A stretch of DNA of 64,000 nt from CAWIHS01 sp963836005 (lineage in GTDB: Bacteria > Pseudomonadota > Gammaproteobacteria > GRL18), in the NCBI GenBank assembly GCA_963836005.1, contig CAWIHS010000006.1, positions 248,001 to 312,000 on the forward strand. Reading direction: 5' to 3'. The notes under the pieces are model-generated. The model had not been told where the DNA came from and did no database searches. It worked only from the letters and a program-made list of their open reading frames with translations. Positions 8,243 through 17,880 of the stretch are shown piece by piece; positions within the stretch are counted from its first letter, which is position 1; each line of letters begins with the position of its first letter. Both the position numbers and the translations under genes were made by a program.

Positions 8243-9475
8243 ATGTTAAACGATCCGAAAAATAAAAAATTAATTTTAGCTGAAAAAATATGGGTTTTAA
8301 GCATGCTATCTGTTTTATTATTTTCTCCTTTAGTGTCTGGAAAACAGCACGATAATGAGTATACATCAGAAGCGCATGATGAATATCAAAAGCAGACAAA
8401 GCATACGGATTCGAGACTATATGATCAGATAGAAAATGACCATGAAGACCATGAAGAAAGTAAATCGATAAAAATCTCACCGGAACAGCAAAAGTTGGCA
8501 GGGATCACCGTTGAAGAGTTAGCTACACAGGAGATGCTCAGTCAGACGATCTCAGCCCCTGGTGAAGTGGTCAATGATCTATATAACACGACGCTCTTAT
8601 CTGTTCAGGTTGATTCGAAAGTGTTAAGCAGGCAGGTTGTACTTGGTCAGCATGTCAGACAGGGAGATGTTATAGCTATCTTATATAGTAGTGATATTGT
8701 AACAGCACAAAACCAGCTAAAAGTGTCTACGGCGGAATGGAGGAGAGTCAAAAAACTCGGTACAAAAACAGTCGGTGAAAAGCGCTATGTTGCTGCTAAA
8801 ACTGATTATGAAAAAAACAAATCAGTTTTACTTGCATATGACTTTACTGAGGATTTGATACAGCAATTATTAGAAGAAAAATCTACTTACACACTTGGAC
8901 GTTATCCATTAGTCGCACCACATGACGGAGTCATTCTGGAAGATAATTTTCAATCGGGTCAATTTTTATTTGCCGGCTCTACCATTGTTCTATTAGTCAA
9001 TGAAGATCATGTCTGGGTTGAAGCACTCCTGGCACCTGAAATTGGCCAACATATTCCCGTTGGCACCAACGCTAAAGTTGTGATTGGAAATAAAAACTTT
9101 AATGCGGAAGTTATTCATGATAGCCATGCTATTGATAAAATAACCCGCACCCGAAAAATCCGCTTACTGATAGAAAACTACGACCATTTACTCCATGCGG
9201 GTCTTTTTGCTAATGTTTTTCTTGAGTTACCCGTCGATGAAAAATTAATTTTACTACCAGAAACTGCTTTAATGCGTTCTTCTGATGGAGACTGGACAGT
9301 TTTTATTGAACAGCAGAAGGGGGTATTTAAACAGAAGGTGGTTGAACTGAAAAACACTATTAATGGTTTTCATAGTATCAAAGGACTTAATTCAGGCCAA
9401 CGGGTTGTCACGGATGGCGCTTTTTTTCTCTCATCGGAAATAGCAAAAAGTGGTTTTGATCCGCATAATCACTAA
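8243..9475 (+). CDS. Heavy-metal RND efflux periplasmic adaptor (CusB/CzcB family)
   Basis: A 410-residue membrane fusion protein linking an inner-membrane RND pump to an outer-membrane channel. The hydrophobic N-terminus is followed by an acidic, His-rich segment (about residues 35-75, including NDHEDHEE) that could bind metal. The adaptor core follows: ISAPGEVVNDLYNTTLLSVQ, a lipoyl-like hairpin (GQHVRQGDVIAILYSSDIVTAQNQL...), the second lipoyl half (LVAPHDGVILEDNFQSGQFL), and beta-barrel and membrane-proximal domains (GLFANVFLELP, ALMRSSDGDWTVFI). AGGTG lies 5 nt before the ATG. The pump gene starts 36 bp after its stop. No outer-membrane channel gene is nearby. Confidence 0.9.
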   Translation: MLNDPKNKKLILAEKIWVLSMLSVLLFSPLVSGKQHDNEYTSEAHDEYQKQTKHTDSRLYDQIENDHEDHEESKSIKISPEQQKLAGITVEELATQEMLSQTISAPGEVVNDLYNTTLLSVQVDSKVLSRQVVLGQHVRQGDVIAILYSSDIVTAQNQLKVSTAEWRRVKKLGTKTVGEKRYVAAKTDYEKNKSVLLAYDFTEDLIQQLLEEKSTYTLGRYPLVAPHDGVILEDNFQSGQFLFAGSTIVLLVNEDHVWVEALLAPEIGQHIPVGTNAKVVIGNKNFNAEVIHDSHAIDKITRTRKIRLLIENYDHLLHAGLFANVFLELPVDEKLILLPETALMRSSDGDWTVFIEQQKGVFKQKVVELKNTINGFHSIKGLNSGQRVVTDGAFFLSSEIAKSGFDPHNH

Positions 9476-9511
9476 AACCCATAACGAGTTTATGTGCCTG
9501 GAATAATAAAT

Positions 9512-12500
9512 ATGTTTAATCGTTTAATCGATTGGTCAGTAAATAATCGCATCTTGATTATCATTGCTCTCGTCTTTTTTGTTTTTGCCGGCTATGTTTC
9601 AATTCCTCAATTAAACCTGGATGCATTTCCCGATGTAACTAACATTCAGGTCGTTGTAAATACAGAGGCTCCAGGACTGGCTGCCGAAGAAGTGGAGCAA
9701 TTAATTACATTCCCTATTGAGTCGGTTATGTATGCACTGCCTGATGTGCAGGAAGTGCGTTCGATTTCTAAAACCGGATTATCAGTTATCACTATTGTTT
9801 TTAAAGAAGATACGGATATATATTTTGCCAGACAATTAGTATTTGAACGACTGCTACAGGCAAAAGAAATGATCCCCGAGGATGTGGGAACCTCTGAAAT
9901 TGGTCCCAACACCTCGGGATTAGGACAGGTATATCAGTATTTGTTAGTGTCTGAACCTGGCTCTGGTTATGATTCAATGGCATTGAGAAGCTTAAACGAC
10001 TGGGTCATAAAACTATTATTAATGCCCGTGGAAGGTGTGACCGATGTGTTGTCATTCGGGGGCCAGGTTAAACAATATCAGGTTAATATCGATTCCACAA
10101 AATTGCTTTCCTATAATCTGTCATTCCAGGAGATCATTGAGAAAATTAACAATAATAATCAGAATTCTGGTGGCTGGTATATGGATCGGGGACAGGAACA
10201 GCTGGTTATCCGTGGCGTAGGCTGGTTAAACAGCGGAACTGAAGGTTTAAATGATATTAAGAGTATTCCTGTTAAGGAACAAGATGGCGTAGTGGTCAGG
10301 GTAGCTGATCTGGCTGAAGTGGAGTTTGGTCAGGAGATCAGACAAGGTGCAGTGAGCATGACCCGACGCATGAATAACAATGAGATTGAAACACTCGGAG
10401 AAGTCGTTTCGGGTATTGTTTTGAAGCGTACGGGTTCTAACACCAAAGCCACTATTGATGGTATTAATGAACGCGTTGAACTGATCCGGCAAGCATTACC
10501 TGAAGGGGTTAAATTCGATAGATTTTACGATCAGTCGGAACTCATCACAAAAGCTGTTAAAACAGTGGTCAATGCATTAGCCCTGGCATTTATTTTTATT
10601 ATCATTATCCTTGCATTATTTCTGGTGAATCTAAGAGCCACTTTTCTGGTTCTTATATCCATTCCGCTCTCCATCGGATTGGCCTTAATAATTATGTCAT
10701 GGTATGGATTATCAGCTAATTTAATGTCTCTGGGCGGCCTGGCAGTGGCTATAGGAATGCTCGTCGATGGCTCTGTGGTGATGGTAGAAAATATTTTTAA
10801 ACATCTCTGTCAACCTGGACATCAGCATTTTAATGATGATACTGCCCCTGTCGCTTTAGATGAATCCGAACCTTATGACGGGCTTGATCTGAACCTGAGG
10901 ATAAAAAAAGCAGCTAAAGAAGTTGCTCGACCTGTATTTTTTGCAGCTATGATTATTCTGGTAGTCTTTTTTCCAATCTTTACCTTTGAAGGTGTTGAAG
11001 CCAAGCTCTTTCAGCCCATGGCCATAAGTATCATGCTGGCCATTCTGGCTGCTGTTATTGTTGCCTTACTGGTTGTGCCTGCATTGGCAACCTGCCTATT
11101 TAGAAAATGTGTCAGACAACGTCAGAGTCCTTTGTTAATGCCATTAACTTATCTGTATAAAAAATCCCTGTTAATCGCATTAAATTGGCCGGCATTTATC
11201 GTTATTGCATCCATTGCACTGCTTTTTGTTGCTGCTTTAATGATTAATAAAATTGGGACTGAGTTTGTACCGGAACTGGAAGAAGGAACGATTAACCTGA
11301 GAACGACTCTGGCACCATCAGCCAGTTTGGAAACGTCCATATCCGTCGCAAAAAAACTGGAACAGCAATTAATGACGTTTCCTGAAGTGATTTATGCTCT
11401 GAGCCGAATAGGGCGTGCTGAAATTGGAGGTGATCCGGAACCCGTTAATAACATAGAAATTTATATTGGTTTAAAACCTCTACAGCAGTGGACTACTGCC
11501 AGGAACAGGATAGAGTTACAGAAATTAATGGAATCCAGACTAAAAATTCATCCGGGGCTCTTGTTTAATTTTTCGCAGCCCATAGCGACCCGTGTGGATG
11601 AACTGCTTTCAGGTGTGAAAGCTCAGTTAGCCATAAAACTGTTTGGCAAAGAACTTTCTGTGCTGGCTGAAAAAGGTAAAGCCATTGAAGAGCAAGTGAG
11701 AGAGATACCTGGTGCCGTAGATGTAGCATTGGAACAAATTACTGGTGAAGCTCAATTGGTTATAAGACCCGATAGGGAGGCACTTTCTCGGTTTGGTGTT
11801 TCAATCTCACAGCTTATGTCCCTGGTCGAAGAAGGTGTTGGTGGTGTCAGAGCAGGGCAGGTTATTCAAGGAAATGAGCGTTATGATATCTATGTTCGCT
11901 TACAGGAACAGTATCGTAATTCTGCTCAGGCCATCAAAGATTTAAGAATACAGGCAGCCAATGGTGCATGGGTACGAATGGCTGATGTTGCTCAGGTGCA
12001 AATTGAATCTGGCCCACCGCAGATACGCCGGGATGATGTACAACGGCGAGTCGTTGTTCAAGCCAATGTACAAGGCCGAGATATGGGCAGTGTGGTTAGT
12101 GACATCAAACAGGCGATTGCAAATAATGTGGATTTACCTGTTGGTTACAGCGTTGATATTGGGGGGCAATATAAAAATCAGCAACGTGCCCATAATCGTT
12201 TAATGATAGTGGTTCCAATGTCTATCGCATTAATTACTCTGATATTGTATTTGGCCTTTAATTCAATGGGACAGGCCCTGTTAATAATGGTTAATGTTCC
12301 ACTGGCTCTGATTGGTGGAGTTTTTGCACTCTATCTGACGGATCAGTATTTATCCGTCCCCAGTTCGGTCGGATTCATTACGCTCTTCGGGGTTGCTGTG
12401 CTTAATGGTGTGGTGATGGTTGAAAGTATTAATCGACGTGTCATTGAAGGCCATGCTATGCAGTATGCGGTATTTGATGGCGCTGTTTCCAGGTTGCGTC

Positions 12501-12721
12501 CAGTACTCATGACGGCAATAACATCAGCACTGGGTTTAATTCCAATTCTAATGTCAAAAGGTGTCGGTGCAGAAATTCAAAAACCTCTGGCCAGTGTCAT
12601 TGAAGGTGGTTTAATCAGTGCAACTTTGTTAACCTTGTTTGTTATTCCTTGTCTGTACCGTTTTTTTTCCAAAGCAAAATTTATCAGTAATGATAAAGAA
12701 CGGACACCTCAATGGTATTAA
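9512..12721 (+). CDS. Heavy-metal RND efflux pump (CusA/CzcA family)
   Basis: A proton-driven inner-membrane exporter of about 1069 residues from ATG 9512. The N-terminal MFNRLIDWSVNNRILIII is typical of the family, and an earlier GTG at 9494 is less convincing. Two repeated halves each have one membrane helix, a large periplasmic porter loop, then five or six helices. The helix-4 motif reads AIGMLVDGSVVMVENI, the conserved proton-relay region of heavy-metal RND pumps; the corresponding second-half helix reads GVAVLNGVVMVESI. Length is normal and no frame break is seen. With the adaptor just upstream it forms two thirds of a tripartite system. The exported metal cannot be read reliably from sequence. 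Confidence 0.92.
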   Translation: MFNRLIDWSVNNRILIIIALVFFVFAGYVSIPQLNLDAFPDVTNIQVVVNTEAPGLAAEEVEQLITFPIESVMYALPDVQEVRSISKTGLSVITIVFKEDTDIYFARQLVFERLLQAKEMIPEDVGTSEIGPNTSGLGQVYQYLLVSEPGSGYDSMALRSLNDWVIKLLLMPVEGVTDVLSFGGQVKQYQVNIDSTKLLSYNLSFQEIIEKINNNNQNSGGWYMDRGQEQLVIRGVGWLNSGTEGLNDIKSIPVKEQDGVVVRVADLAEVEFGQEIRQGAVSMTRRMNNNEIETLGEVVSGIVLKRTGSNTKATIDGINERVELIRQALPEGVKFDRFYDQSELITKAVKTVVNALALAFIFIIIILALFLVNLRATFLVLISIPLSIGLALIIMSWYGLSANLMSLGGLAVAIGMLVDGSVVMVENIFKHLCQPGHQHFNDDTAPVALDESEPYDGLDLNLRIKKAAKEVARPVFFAAMIILVVFFPIFTFEGVEAKLFQPMAISIMLAILAAVIVALLVVPALATCLFRKCVRQRQSPLLMPLTYLYKKSLLIALNWPAFIVIASIALLFVAALMINKIGTEFVPELEEGTINLRTTLAPSASLETSISVAKKLEQQLMTFPEVIYALSRIGRAEIGGDPEPVNNIEIYIGLKPLQQWTTARNRIELQKLMESRLKIHPGLLFNFSQPIATRVDELLSGVKAQLAIKLFGKELSVLAEKGKAIEEQVREIPGAVDVALEQITGEAQLVIRPDREALSRFGVSISQLMSLVEEGVGGVRAGQVIQGNERYDIYVRLQEQYRNSAQAIKDLRIQAANGAWVRMADVAQVQIESGPPQIRRDDVQRRVVVQANVQGRDMGSVVSDIKQAIANNVDLPVGYSVDIGGQYKNQQRAHNRLMIVVPMSIALITLILYLAFNSMGQALLIMVNVPLALIGGVFALYLTDQYLSVPSSVGFITLFGVAVLNGVVMVESINRRVIEGHAMQYAVFDGAVSRLRPVLMTAITSALGLIPILMSKGVGAEIQKPLASVIEGGLISATLLTLFVIPCLYRFFSKAKFISNDKERTPQWY

Positions 12722-12910
12722 CATCGTCTGTCAACCCTTAGTAAAACATCAAAACTAATCGAGCAACTTTATGCAGGAAGTGCCTCGCGTGTATTGAGAG
12801 GCTGCACAGGAGTTAAAAGTGAGGTCAGGACAGATATACTTGAGTCAGTTTAAGGATTGGGTATTTGGCACCCGCACAAAAGACAACCGCCTGCTTGCGG
12901 AGAGGAATGC

Positions 12911-13339
12911 ATGACGATAAAAGATTTTCCCGACAGCATTATCACACACTCCACCCGGGGACGTAGCACTGCCGAAGTTGGGTACGGCGCTAATTGTCAT
13001 GGTTACACGATTACCGGAGAACATACCGCTACATCAAATTGGCGGGAAGTCATCAGGTACACGAATAATATAGGCGATAAAAGAATACTGGTGTATACAT
13101 ACAAAAATAATGTTTCACATAGCGGTAGAATCGAAGGAGAAACATTAATACATTATATTAAAGGGGTCGGTGTTGTGACAACACCCATCGAGATAGCGAG
13201 GCACGTTAGAACAGAGTACAAAGACGGAGCCTTTGAACTACCAGCCGAAAGTGTGCAATACAACATATATATGGAAAAGCAGCATCCCCAACGAATCAAA
13301 GCGAAACCATTACTGAAACTGGTTAGCCAGAGCCATTAA
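12911..13339 (+). CDS. Hypothetical protein, 142 aa
   Basis: I do not recognise this family. ATG 12911 is preceded by GGAGAGG at good spacing and gives 142 residues; an earlier in-frame start at 12857 lacks support. The protein has no signal peptide and no membrane segment. It contains GYGANCHGYTITGEHTATSNWREVIRY and a C-terminal basic tail (KQHPQRIKAKPLLKLV). It lies 189 bp after the RND pump gene on the same strand and is convergent with the lectin-like gene, whose stop overlaps its own by 4 bp. A role in metal handling would be a guess from position only. Confidence 0.6.
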   Translation: MTIKDFPDSIITHSTRGRSTAEVGYGANCHGYTITGEHTATSNWREVIRYTNNIGDKRILVYTYKNNVSHSGRIEGETLIHYIKGVGVVTTPIEIARHVRTEYKDGAFELPAESVQYNIYMEKQHPQRIKAKPLLKLVSQSH

Positions 13340-13980
13340 TCTGCTGAAAAACAGTAAAACCGTCCGTTTCCGCCAGTTTTCGCTAACGCTTCAATACTGC
13401 AACCACGTGAACCATGGGCTGAGGTCCAGGACAGATTGCCTCCTCCATGACGATCATGGTGACCAACCTGGGCGGAGCCAGCATCGCTACTGGTCCAGTT
13501 GTTACAGGTGTGATCATCAGCATCTGGAAAATAAGCGGTGCCGTCATCCATGCTTCCAGTCAAAATGTCATGCTGGTTGGGCTCATCTCCTCGACCATTA
13601 ACCAGCTCGCCTTTTTCGTTCAGAGCTGTTTCTTTGGTGATGCTCTTATTGTACAGGTGTAACTCAGTAATATTCTCGGCAATAAGTACGCCTTTCGCGT
13701 TATACCATGGACCTTTACCAATCCTGTCGCGGGCACTCACTCCCCGCTTCCCAGCTTCTTCAGTACTCAGGTAAGCACGCCACTGACGTTTGTCTGAACC
13801 AGCAGCTGTGGCCAATTTTAGACAATGAGCGTCTGCACCTTCCAGTCCATTCAGATCCCCTCCCTTACCTGAACCAGCACTGGTGACAAAGAAACTCATG
13901 GGGTTATCTTGTGCCTGTAGGGGTATAACGCTAAAGACGCCAACGATGGTCAGCAGGGATGCAATTTTACTGTGTTTCAT
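13336..13980 (-). CDS. Exported lectin-like (DUF1554/C-type-lectin-fold) protein
   Basis: A 214-residue protein with a signal peptide (IASLLTIVGVFSVIPLQAQ). The mature region begins FFVTSAGSGKGGDLNGLEGADAHCLKLATAAG, then RQWRAYLST. This G-AD-C...W-AYLS pattern is typical of exported proteins annotated as DUF1554, lectin-like or endostatin-like folds. Cysteines near the C-terminus (DDHTCNNW, GSRGCSIEA, GRFYCFSAD) probably form disulfides. There is no known ligand. Its stop overlaps that of the convergent hypothetical gene. Confidence 0.75.
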   Translation of the reverse strand: MKHSKIASLLTIVGVFSVIPLQAQDNPMSFFVTSAGSGKGGDLNGLEGADAHCLKLATAAGSDKRQWRAYLSTEEAGKRGVSARDRIGKGPWYNAKGVLIAENITELHLYNKSITKETALNEKGELVNGRGDEPNQHDILTGSMDDGTAYFPDADDHTCNNWTSSDAGSAQVGHHDRHGGGNLSWTSAHGSRGCSIEALAKTGGNGRFYCFSAD

Positions 13981-14191
13981 AATATCCTGATCTAAGATTG
14001 ATTGTTATGCACATTATTTTATCAATAAATTTGAATAAAATATGTAGAAAATAGAAAACTTCAGCATTCCATTGACACTGCGTTGCCTGAGGCATCCTGG
14101 ATTGAAATCGAAATTAAATACAATCTTGTAAACATATAACCTTATCGCTATATTATAGGTCATAATCTGTTTTTATCAGTGAAGATGAATT

Positions 14192-14809
14192 TTGACGAAA
14201 ATACTCGCCATTAATGGCTCTTATAGGGATTATGGTATTACCGATCAGACTGTCCAGCTGATGGCTCAGACAGCCAGAACAGCGGGAGTAGACGTTGAAG
14301 TTATTCTGTTGCGTGACTATCCAATTGAATTTTGTCTTAATTGTCGTGAATGTACTCAGAACCCGGGTGAAACGCCAGGGGAATGTGTACAACATGATGG
14401 CATGGAAGAACTGGTTCATAAGATTGAACAGGCCGATGCTTATATCTTTGCTTCACCGACAAACTTTGGATCAGTGACCGCCATTTTTAAACGCTTTATG
14501 GAACGGCTGGTCGTGTATGCCTACTGGCCATGGGAAATGAATGCGCCGCAGTTCCGCAAAGCCAAAAGTATCAAGAAGAAAGCTATACTTGTATCGTCAT
14601 GTGCTGCTCCAGGACTATTAGGGCGATGGGCTTACAGTACCCATAAACAACTCAGAATGGTTGCAAGAACCCTTGGTGCTGAAATCGTAGGAACGCAATT
14701 CACAGGTTTAATCGCCAAAGAAAGCCCTCCTGTATTTCCTCAACAAGCACAGAAAAAAGCAGTGTCTCTGGTGACTAAATTGCTTGCAAGAACTAACCTG
14801 TCTGCCTGA
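14192..14809 (+). CDS. NADPH-dependent FMN reductase / flavodoxin-like protein
   Basis: A 205-residue flavodoxin-fold oxidoreductase of the NADPH-dependent FMN reductase superfamily. It has the N-terminal strand-loop ILAINGSYR, a Cys-containing loop (FCLNCRECTQNPG), ASPTNFGSVTAIFKRFMERL for the flavin site, and a helical tail. The start codon is TTG; no ATG is available in frame at the right place, and GAAG upstream is only a weak ribosome site. The 3' end abuts a decayed HlyD-type gene on the opposite strand. Confidence 0.8.
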   Translation: MTKILAINGSYRDYGITDQTVQLMAQTARTAGVDVEVILLRDYPIEFCLNCRECTQNPGETPGECVQHDGMEELVHKIEQADAYIFASPTNFGSVTAIFKRFMERLVVYAYWPWEMNAPQFRKAKSIKKKAILVSSCAAPGLLGRWAYSTHKQLRMVARTLGAEIVGTQFTGLIAKESPPVFPQQAQKKAVSLVTKLLARTNLSA

Positions 14810-15145
14810 AAGGTTGGCATTGGAAAGTTCTAACTGAGTTTCCAGCTGATGGATCATGGCCGCATACTGCTGAGGATCAATTTTAAACAGCACCTCGTCT
14901 TTTTTTACCGGCAGCAGTGGTTTTACCGACACCTCTACAACTTCGCCGGTGATATTAGGGATTATTTCAATAACGTTCTGATACATACGTATCGCACCAG
15001 ACGGCGCGCCCCACTGTATGGGTACAAAGAGGATGAAAAACAGCAGTAGCATTCACAGCAGCGGTGAAATTTTCCACAAGACATTGAGTTTGATTATTCC
15101 GATTTTGATGGTCAGGAATAAATAAGACACATCCTTTGGGCGCAT
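14810..15145 (-). pseudogene. Decayed HlyD/EmrA-type secretion adaptor fragment
   Basis: On the minus strand an in-frame TGA stands where a residue is expected: the frame reads ...LNVLWKISPLL, stop, MLLLFFILFVPIQWGAPSGAIR. After it comes VIEIIPNITGEVVEVSVKPLLPVKKDEVLFKIDP, the first lipoyl half-motif of HlyD/EmrA-type membrane fusion proteins, and QLETQLELSNANLS of the coiled coil. The similarity stops exactly at the 3' end of the flavin reductase gene, and the rest of the adaptor is missing. A start-like ATG for the original gene is at 15145. This is a truncated, stop-containing remnant. Confidence 0.7.
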
Positions 15146-15517
15146 TAGTGCCTGGCATAAATGGATCGGCACTAGCATGCTTATCTCGAGGATCATGCTT
15201 GATATCAGCTACTGATTGTCTTAAGGTATAGCAAATAGCTCGACTTTATCATAGAGCGATCATTAAAGTCAGGATGCAAACAAGCTCATCGGTGAGAACG
15301 GTTCAGCATATCAAAGTTATTCTCTCTGGCTAGCATGTTTTTCCTGAACAATGATTTTTTTAAATTTAAATATAGTTGCGTCCCAAAAACTAATAATCCA
15401 TTCGTGGCATTATGTACTTGAAAGTTGATTTTTTCACTACTATTAAACAGTGAAGAGCATAAAGAATATTCTGTGAACTGGAGAATAATCTCTTATTGCG
15501 ATCCTTATATAATGTCA

Positions 15518-15668
15518 CTAAATAGCTGTTCGGAAATAGTGGCCAGAGTATTGAGGCATCGCACCAGACTCTGTATTACATCATTTCGCTTATATTTGCA
15601 TCAAATCCCGAAATGATACATCACAGACTCCTGTGCTAAATGGACACCTTTTAAGAACAATTATTCAG
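15518..15668 (+). mobile_element. MITE-like element family B, copy B2 (151 bp)
   Basis: It starts CTAAATAGCTGTTC and ends GAACAATTATTCAG, imperfect inverted ends. The interior includes a pairing CATCATTTCG...CGAAATGATACATC. It is nearly identical to B4 (33660-33810) and to B3 (31579-31729, reversed). No clear target duplication is visible. The remaining intergenic sequence from 15146 to 15729 is AT-rich, with a short C-like fragment (GATCATGCTTGATATCAG near 15193) and no gene. Confidence 0.8.
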
Positions 15669-15729
15669 CGTGTTTTATGATTATGACACGCAACAAACTC
15701 TCATTTCAGGCTAATCATAATATTTACTA

Positions 15730-17880
15730 ATGAACAATGAAAACGACAAAATCTATATTCTTCTTATCAGTGTGCACGGGCTTATAAGAGGACATGATCT
15801 GGAACTGGGGCGAGATGCGGATACTGGCGGGCAAACCAAGTATGTGGTAGAGCTGGCCCGCGCTCTTGGTGAACACCCTGGCGTTGCTCAAGTTGATCTG
15901 CTCACAAGACGGATTGAAGATGCACAGATTGATGAAGATTATTCTCAACCCATAGAATCTCTCTCAGAAAAGGTGCGAATTATTCGTATTGACTGTGGTG
16001 AACCCGTTTATTTGCCAAAAGAACAATTATGGGATTGCCTGGATAATTTTTCTGATCATGTCATTAACTTTATCCGTGAAAACCCTTTACAACCGCATGT
16101 GATACACAGCCATTATGCGGATGCAGGATATGTCGGCAGTCGTATATCTCATCTGCTGGGAATTCCTCTGGTCCATACCGGGCATTCTCTTGGACGGGTT
16201 AAACGCCGTCGGCTGCTGGCCAGTGGTTTAAAACAGAGTGAGATAGAACGAAAATACAATATATCACGCCGAATTGAGGCAGAGGAAGACACCCTGGGGG
16301 CTGCAGATCTGGTAATTACCAGCACTCATCAGGAAATTGAAAAGCAATATGGGCTGTATGATTATTACCAGCCTCAGCAAATGCGGGTGATTCCACCCGG
16401 AACAGATCTGGAGCTTTTCCATCCGGCTGTGGGTGATGAACGACACAGCGGCATTTATGAGAACCTGACGCGTTTTCTAAATAAACCGGACAAACCCATC
16501 ATTCTGGCATTGTCCAGGCCGGATCAGCGTAAAAATATTATTACCCTCGTAGAGGCTTACGGGGAATCGCATGAATTACAACAAGCCGCCAACCTCGTGG
16601 TGATTGCTGGCAATCGGGATGACATTCGTGATATGGATGACGGTTCACAGGAAGTATTAACTGAACTGTTGATGTCCATTGATCAGTATAACCTTTACGG
16701 TAAAATAGCTTATCCAAAACACCATCAGGCCAGTGATGTACCTGTGTTTTATCGCCTCGCAGCCTTGTCCCGGGGTGTATTTGTCAATCCTGCACTGACC
16801 GAGCCTTTCGGTCTGACGCTTATTGAAGCTGCTGCCAGTGGTTTACCAATAGTTGCTACAGAAGACGGCGGGCCGAAGGATATCATTGACAACTGTAAAA
16901 ATGGTTATCTGATTGATCCACTTGACAAACAAGCTATGGCTGACACTCTGCTCAACGTGTTGAATAACTCTAAATCATGGAAAAAACTGGCAAAGAAGGG
17001 AATCAAGGGAGTGAAAAAAAATTACTCCTGGCAGGCCCATGTGGAAAAGTATCTGGTCACAATACGCCCCATCATCGAACGCACGGAACCGGTGGTTAAA
17101 ATGTCCTTATCACGCCGCCCTGTACTTTATCATGACCGGTCTATTTTTTCTGACCTGGACCAGAATCTGCTGGGTGATACCCAAGCGCTTGCTCCATTTA
17201 TCCAGGTTATTCAGGACAACAGAAAATGTGCCAGTTTTGGAATTGCCACTGGTCGCCGTCTGGACACAGCCCTGATGAAACTTAAACAGTACAATATTCC
17301 AAGGCCTGATGTCCTGATCACCAGTCTGGGCACTGAAATCTATTATGCGCCTAATCTGACCAAAGATACTGCCTGGTCAGAGCATATCGATTACCTGTGG
17401 AAACCTAAAACAGTACGCCGGCTCCTGGCCGAATTGCCAGGCCTTAAATTACAGCCCAAAACAGAGCAAAGTTTCTTCAAGATAAGTTATTACATTGATC
17501 CGGAACTGGCACCTTCAGTTGATGAAATTAACAGTCTGTTGCATCAGAATGATTTAACCGCCAATATTTTTCTGTCATTTGGACAGTTCCTGGATATCGT
17601 GCCTGTACGCGCTTCCAAGGGCTTTGCACTGCGATGGTATGCAGAGCAGTCCGGCATACCGCTGGAAAATATACTTGTTGCGGGTGGATCCGGGGCAGAT
17701 GAAGATATGATGCGAGGAAATACCCTTGCGGTGGTCGTTGCTCACCGTCACGATGAAGAACTTTCTGCATTGACGGATGTTGAACGGGTTTATTTTGCAA
17801 AACAGCCTTTTGCTAAAGGCATTCTTGAAGCGATTGAATATTATGATTTTTTCAAGGCATGTGAGGTACCTCAACAGTGA
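15730..17880 (+). CDS. sps: Sucrose-phosphate synthase with C-terminal phosphatase-like domain
   Basis: A 716-residue enzyme forming sucrose-6-phosphate from UDP- (or ADP-) glucose and fructose-6-phosphate. The N-terminal GT-B domain has SVHGLIRG, DADTGGQTKYVVELARAL, HSHYADAGYVG, HTGHSLGRVKR and the nucleotide-sugar E...E motif EPFGLTLIEAAASGLP near residue 357. From about residue 470 there is a HAD-like domain (FSDLDQNLLGD, then GGSGADEDMMRG), as in bacterial and plant enzymes; its own phosphatase activity may be lost. It is first in a four-gene operon, and the phosphatase gene overlaps its stop codon. Sucrose serves as an osmolyte in halotolerant methylotrophs that carry the same gene order. 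Confidence 0.93.
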   Translation: MNNENDKIYILLISVHGLIRGHDLELGRDADTGGQTKYVVELARALGEHPGVAQVDLLTRRIEDAQIDEDYSQPIESLSEKVRIIRIDCGEPVYLPKEQLWDCLDNFSDHVINFIRENPLQPHVIHSHYADAGYVGSRISHLLGIPLVHTGHSLGRVKRRRLLASGLKQSEIERKYNISRRIEAEEDTLGAADLVITSTHQEIEKQYGLYDYYQPQQMRVIPPGTDLELFHPAVGDERHSGIYENLTRFLNKPDKPIILALSRPDQRKNIITLVEAYGESHELQQAANLVVIAGNRDDIRDMDDGSQEVLTELLMSIDQYNLYGKIAYPKHHQASDVPVFYRLAALSRGVFVNPALTEPFGLTLIEAAASGLPIVATEDGGPKDIIDNCKNGYLIDPLDKQAMADTLLNVLNNSKSWKKLAKKGIKGVKKNYSWQAHVEKYLVTIRPIIERTEPVVKMSLSRRPVLYHDRSIFSDLDQNLLGDTQALAPFIQVIQDNRKCASFGIATGRRLDTALMKLKQYNIPRPDVLITSLGTEIYYAPNLTKDTAWSEHIDYLWKPKTVRRLLAELPGLKLQPKTEQSFFKISYYIDPELAPSVDEINSLLHQNDLTANIFLSFGQFLDIVPVRASKGFALRWYAEQSGIPLENILVAGGSGADEDMMRGNTLAVVVAHRHDEELSALTDVERVYFAKQPFAKGILEAIEYYDFFKACEVPQQ

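Noticed and set aside
15190..15216. Another C element in front of the sucrose operon
   Set aside because: Only GATCATGCTTGATATCAG resembles a C arm; no ends, hairpins or duplications are present.
15425..15616. Small plus-strand protein of 63 residues before the sucrose operon
   Set aside because: It lies largely within repeat B2, and similar frames do not recur in the other B copies.
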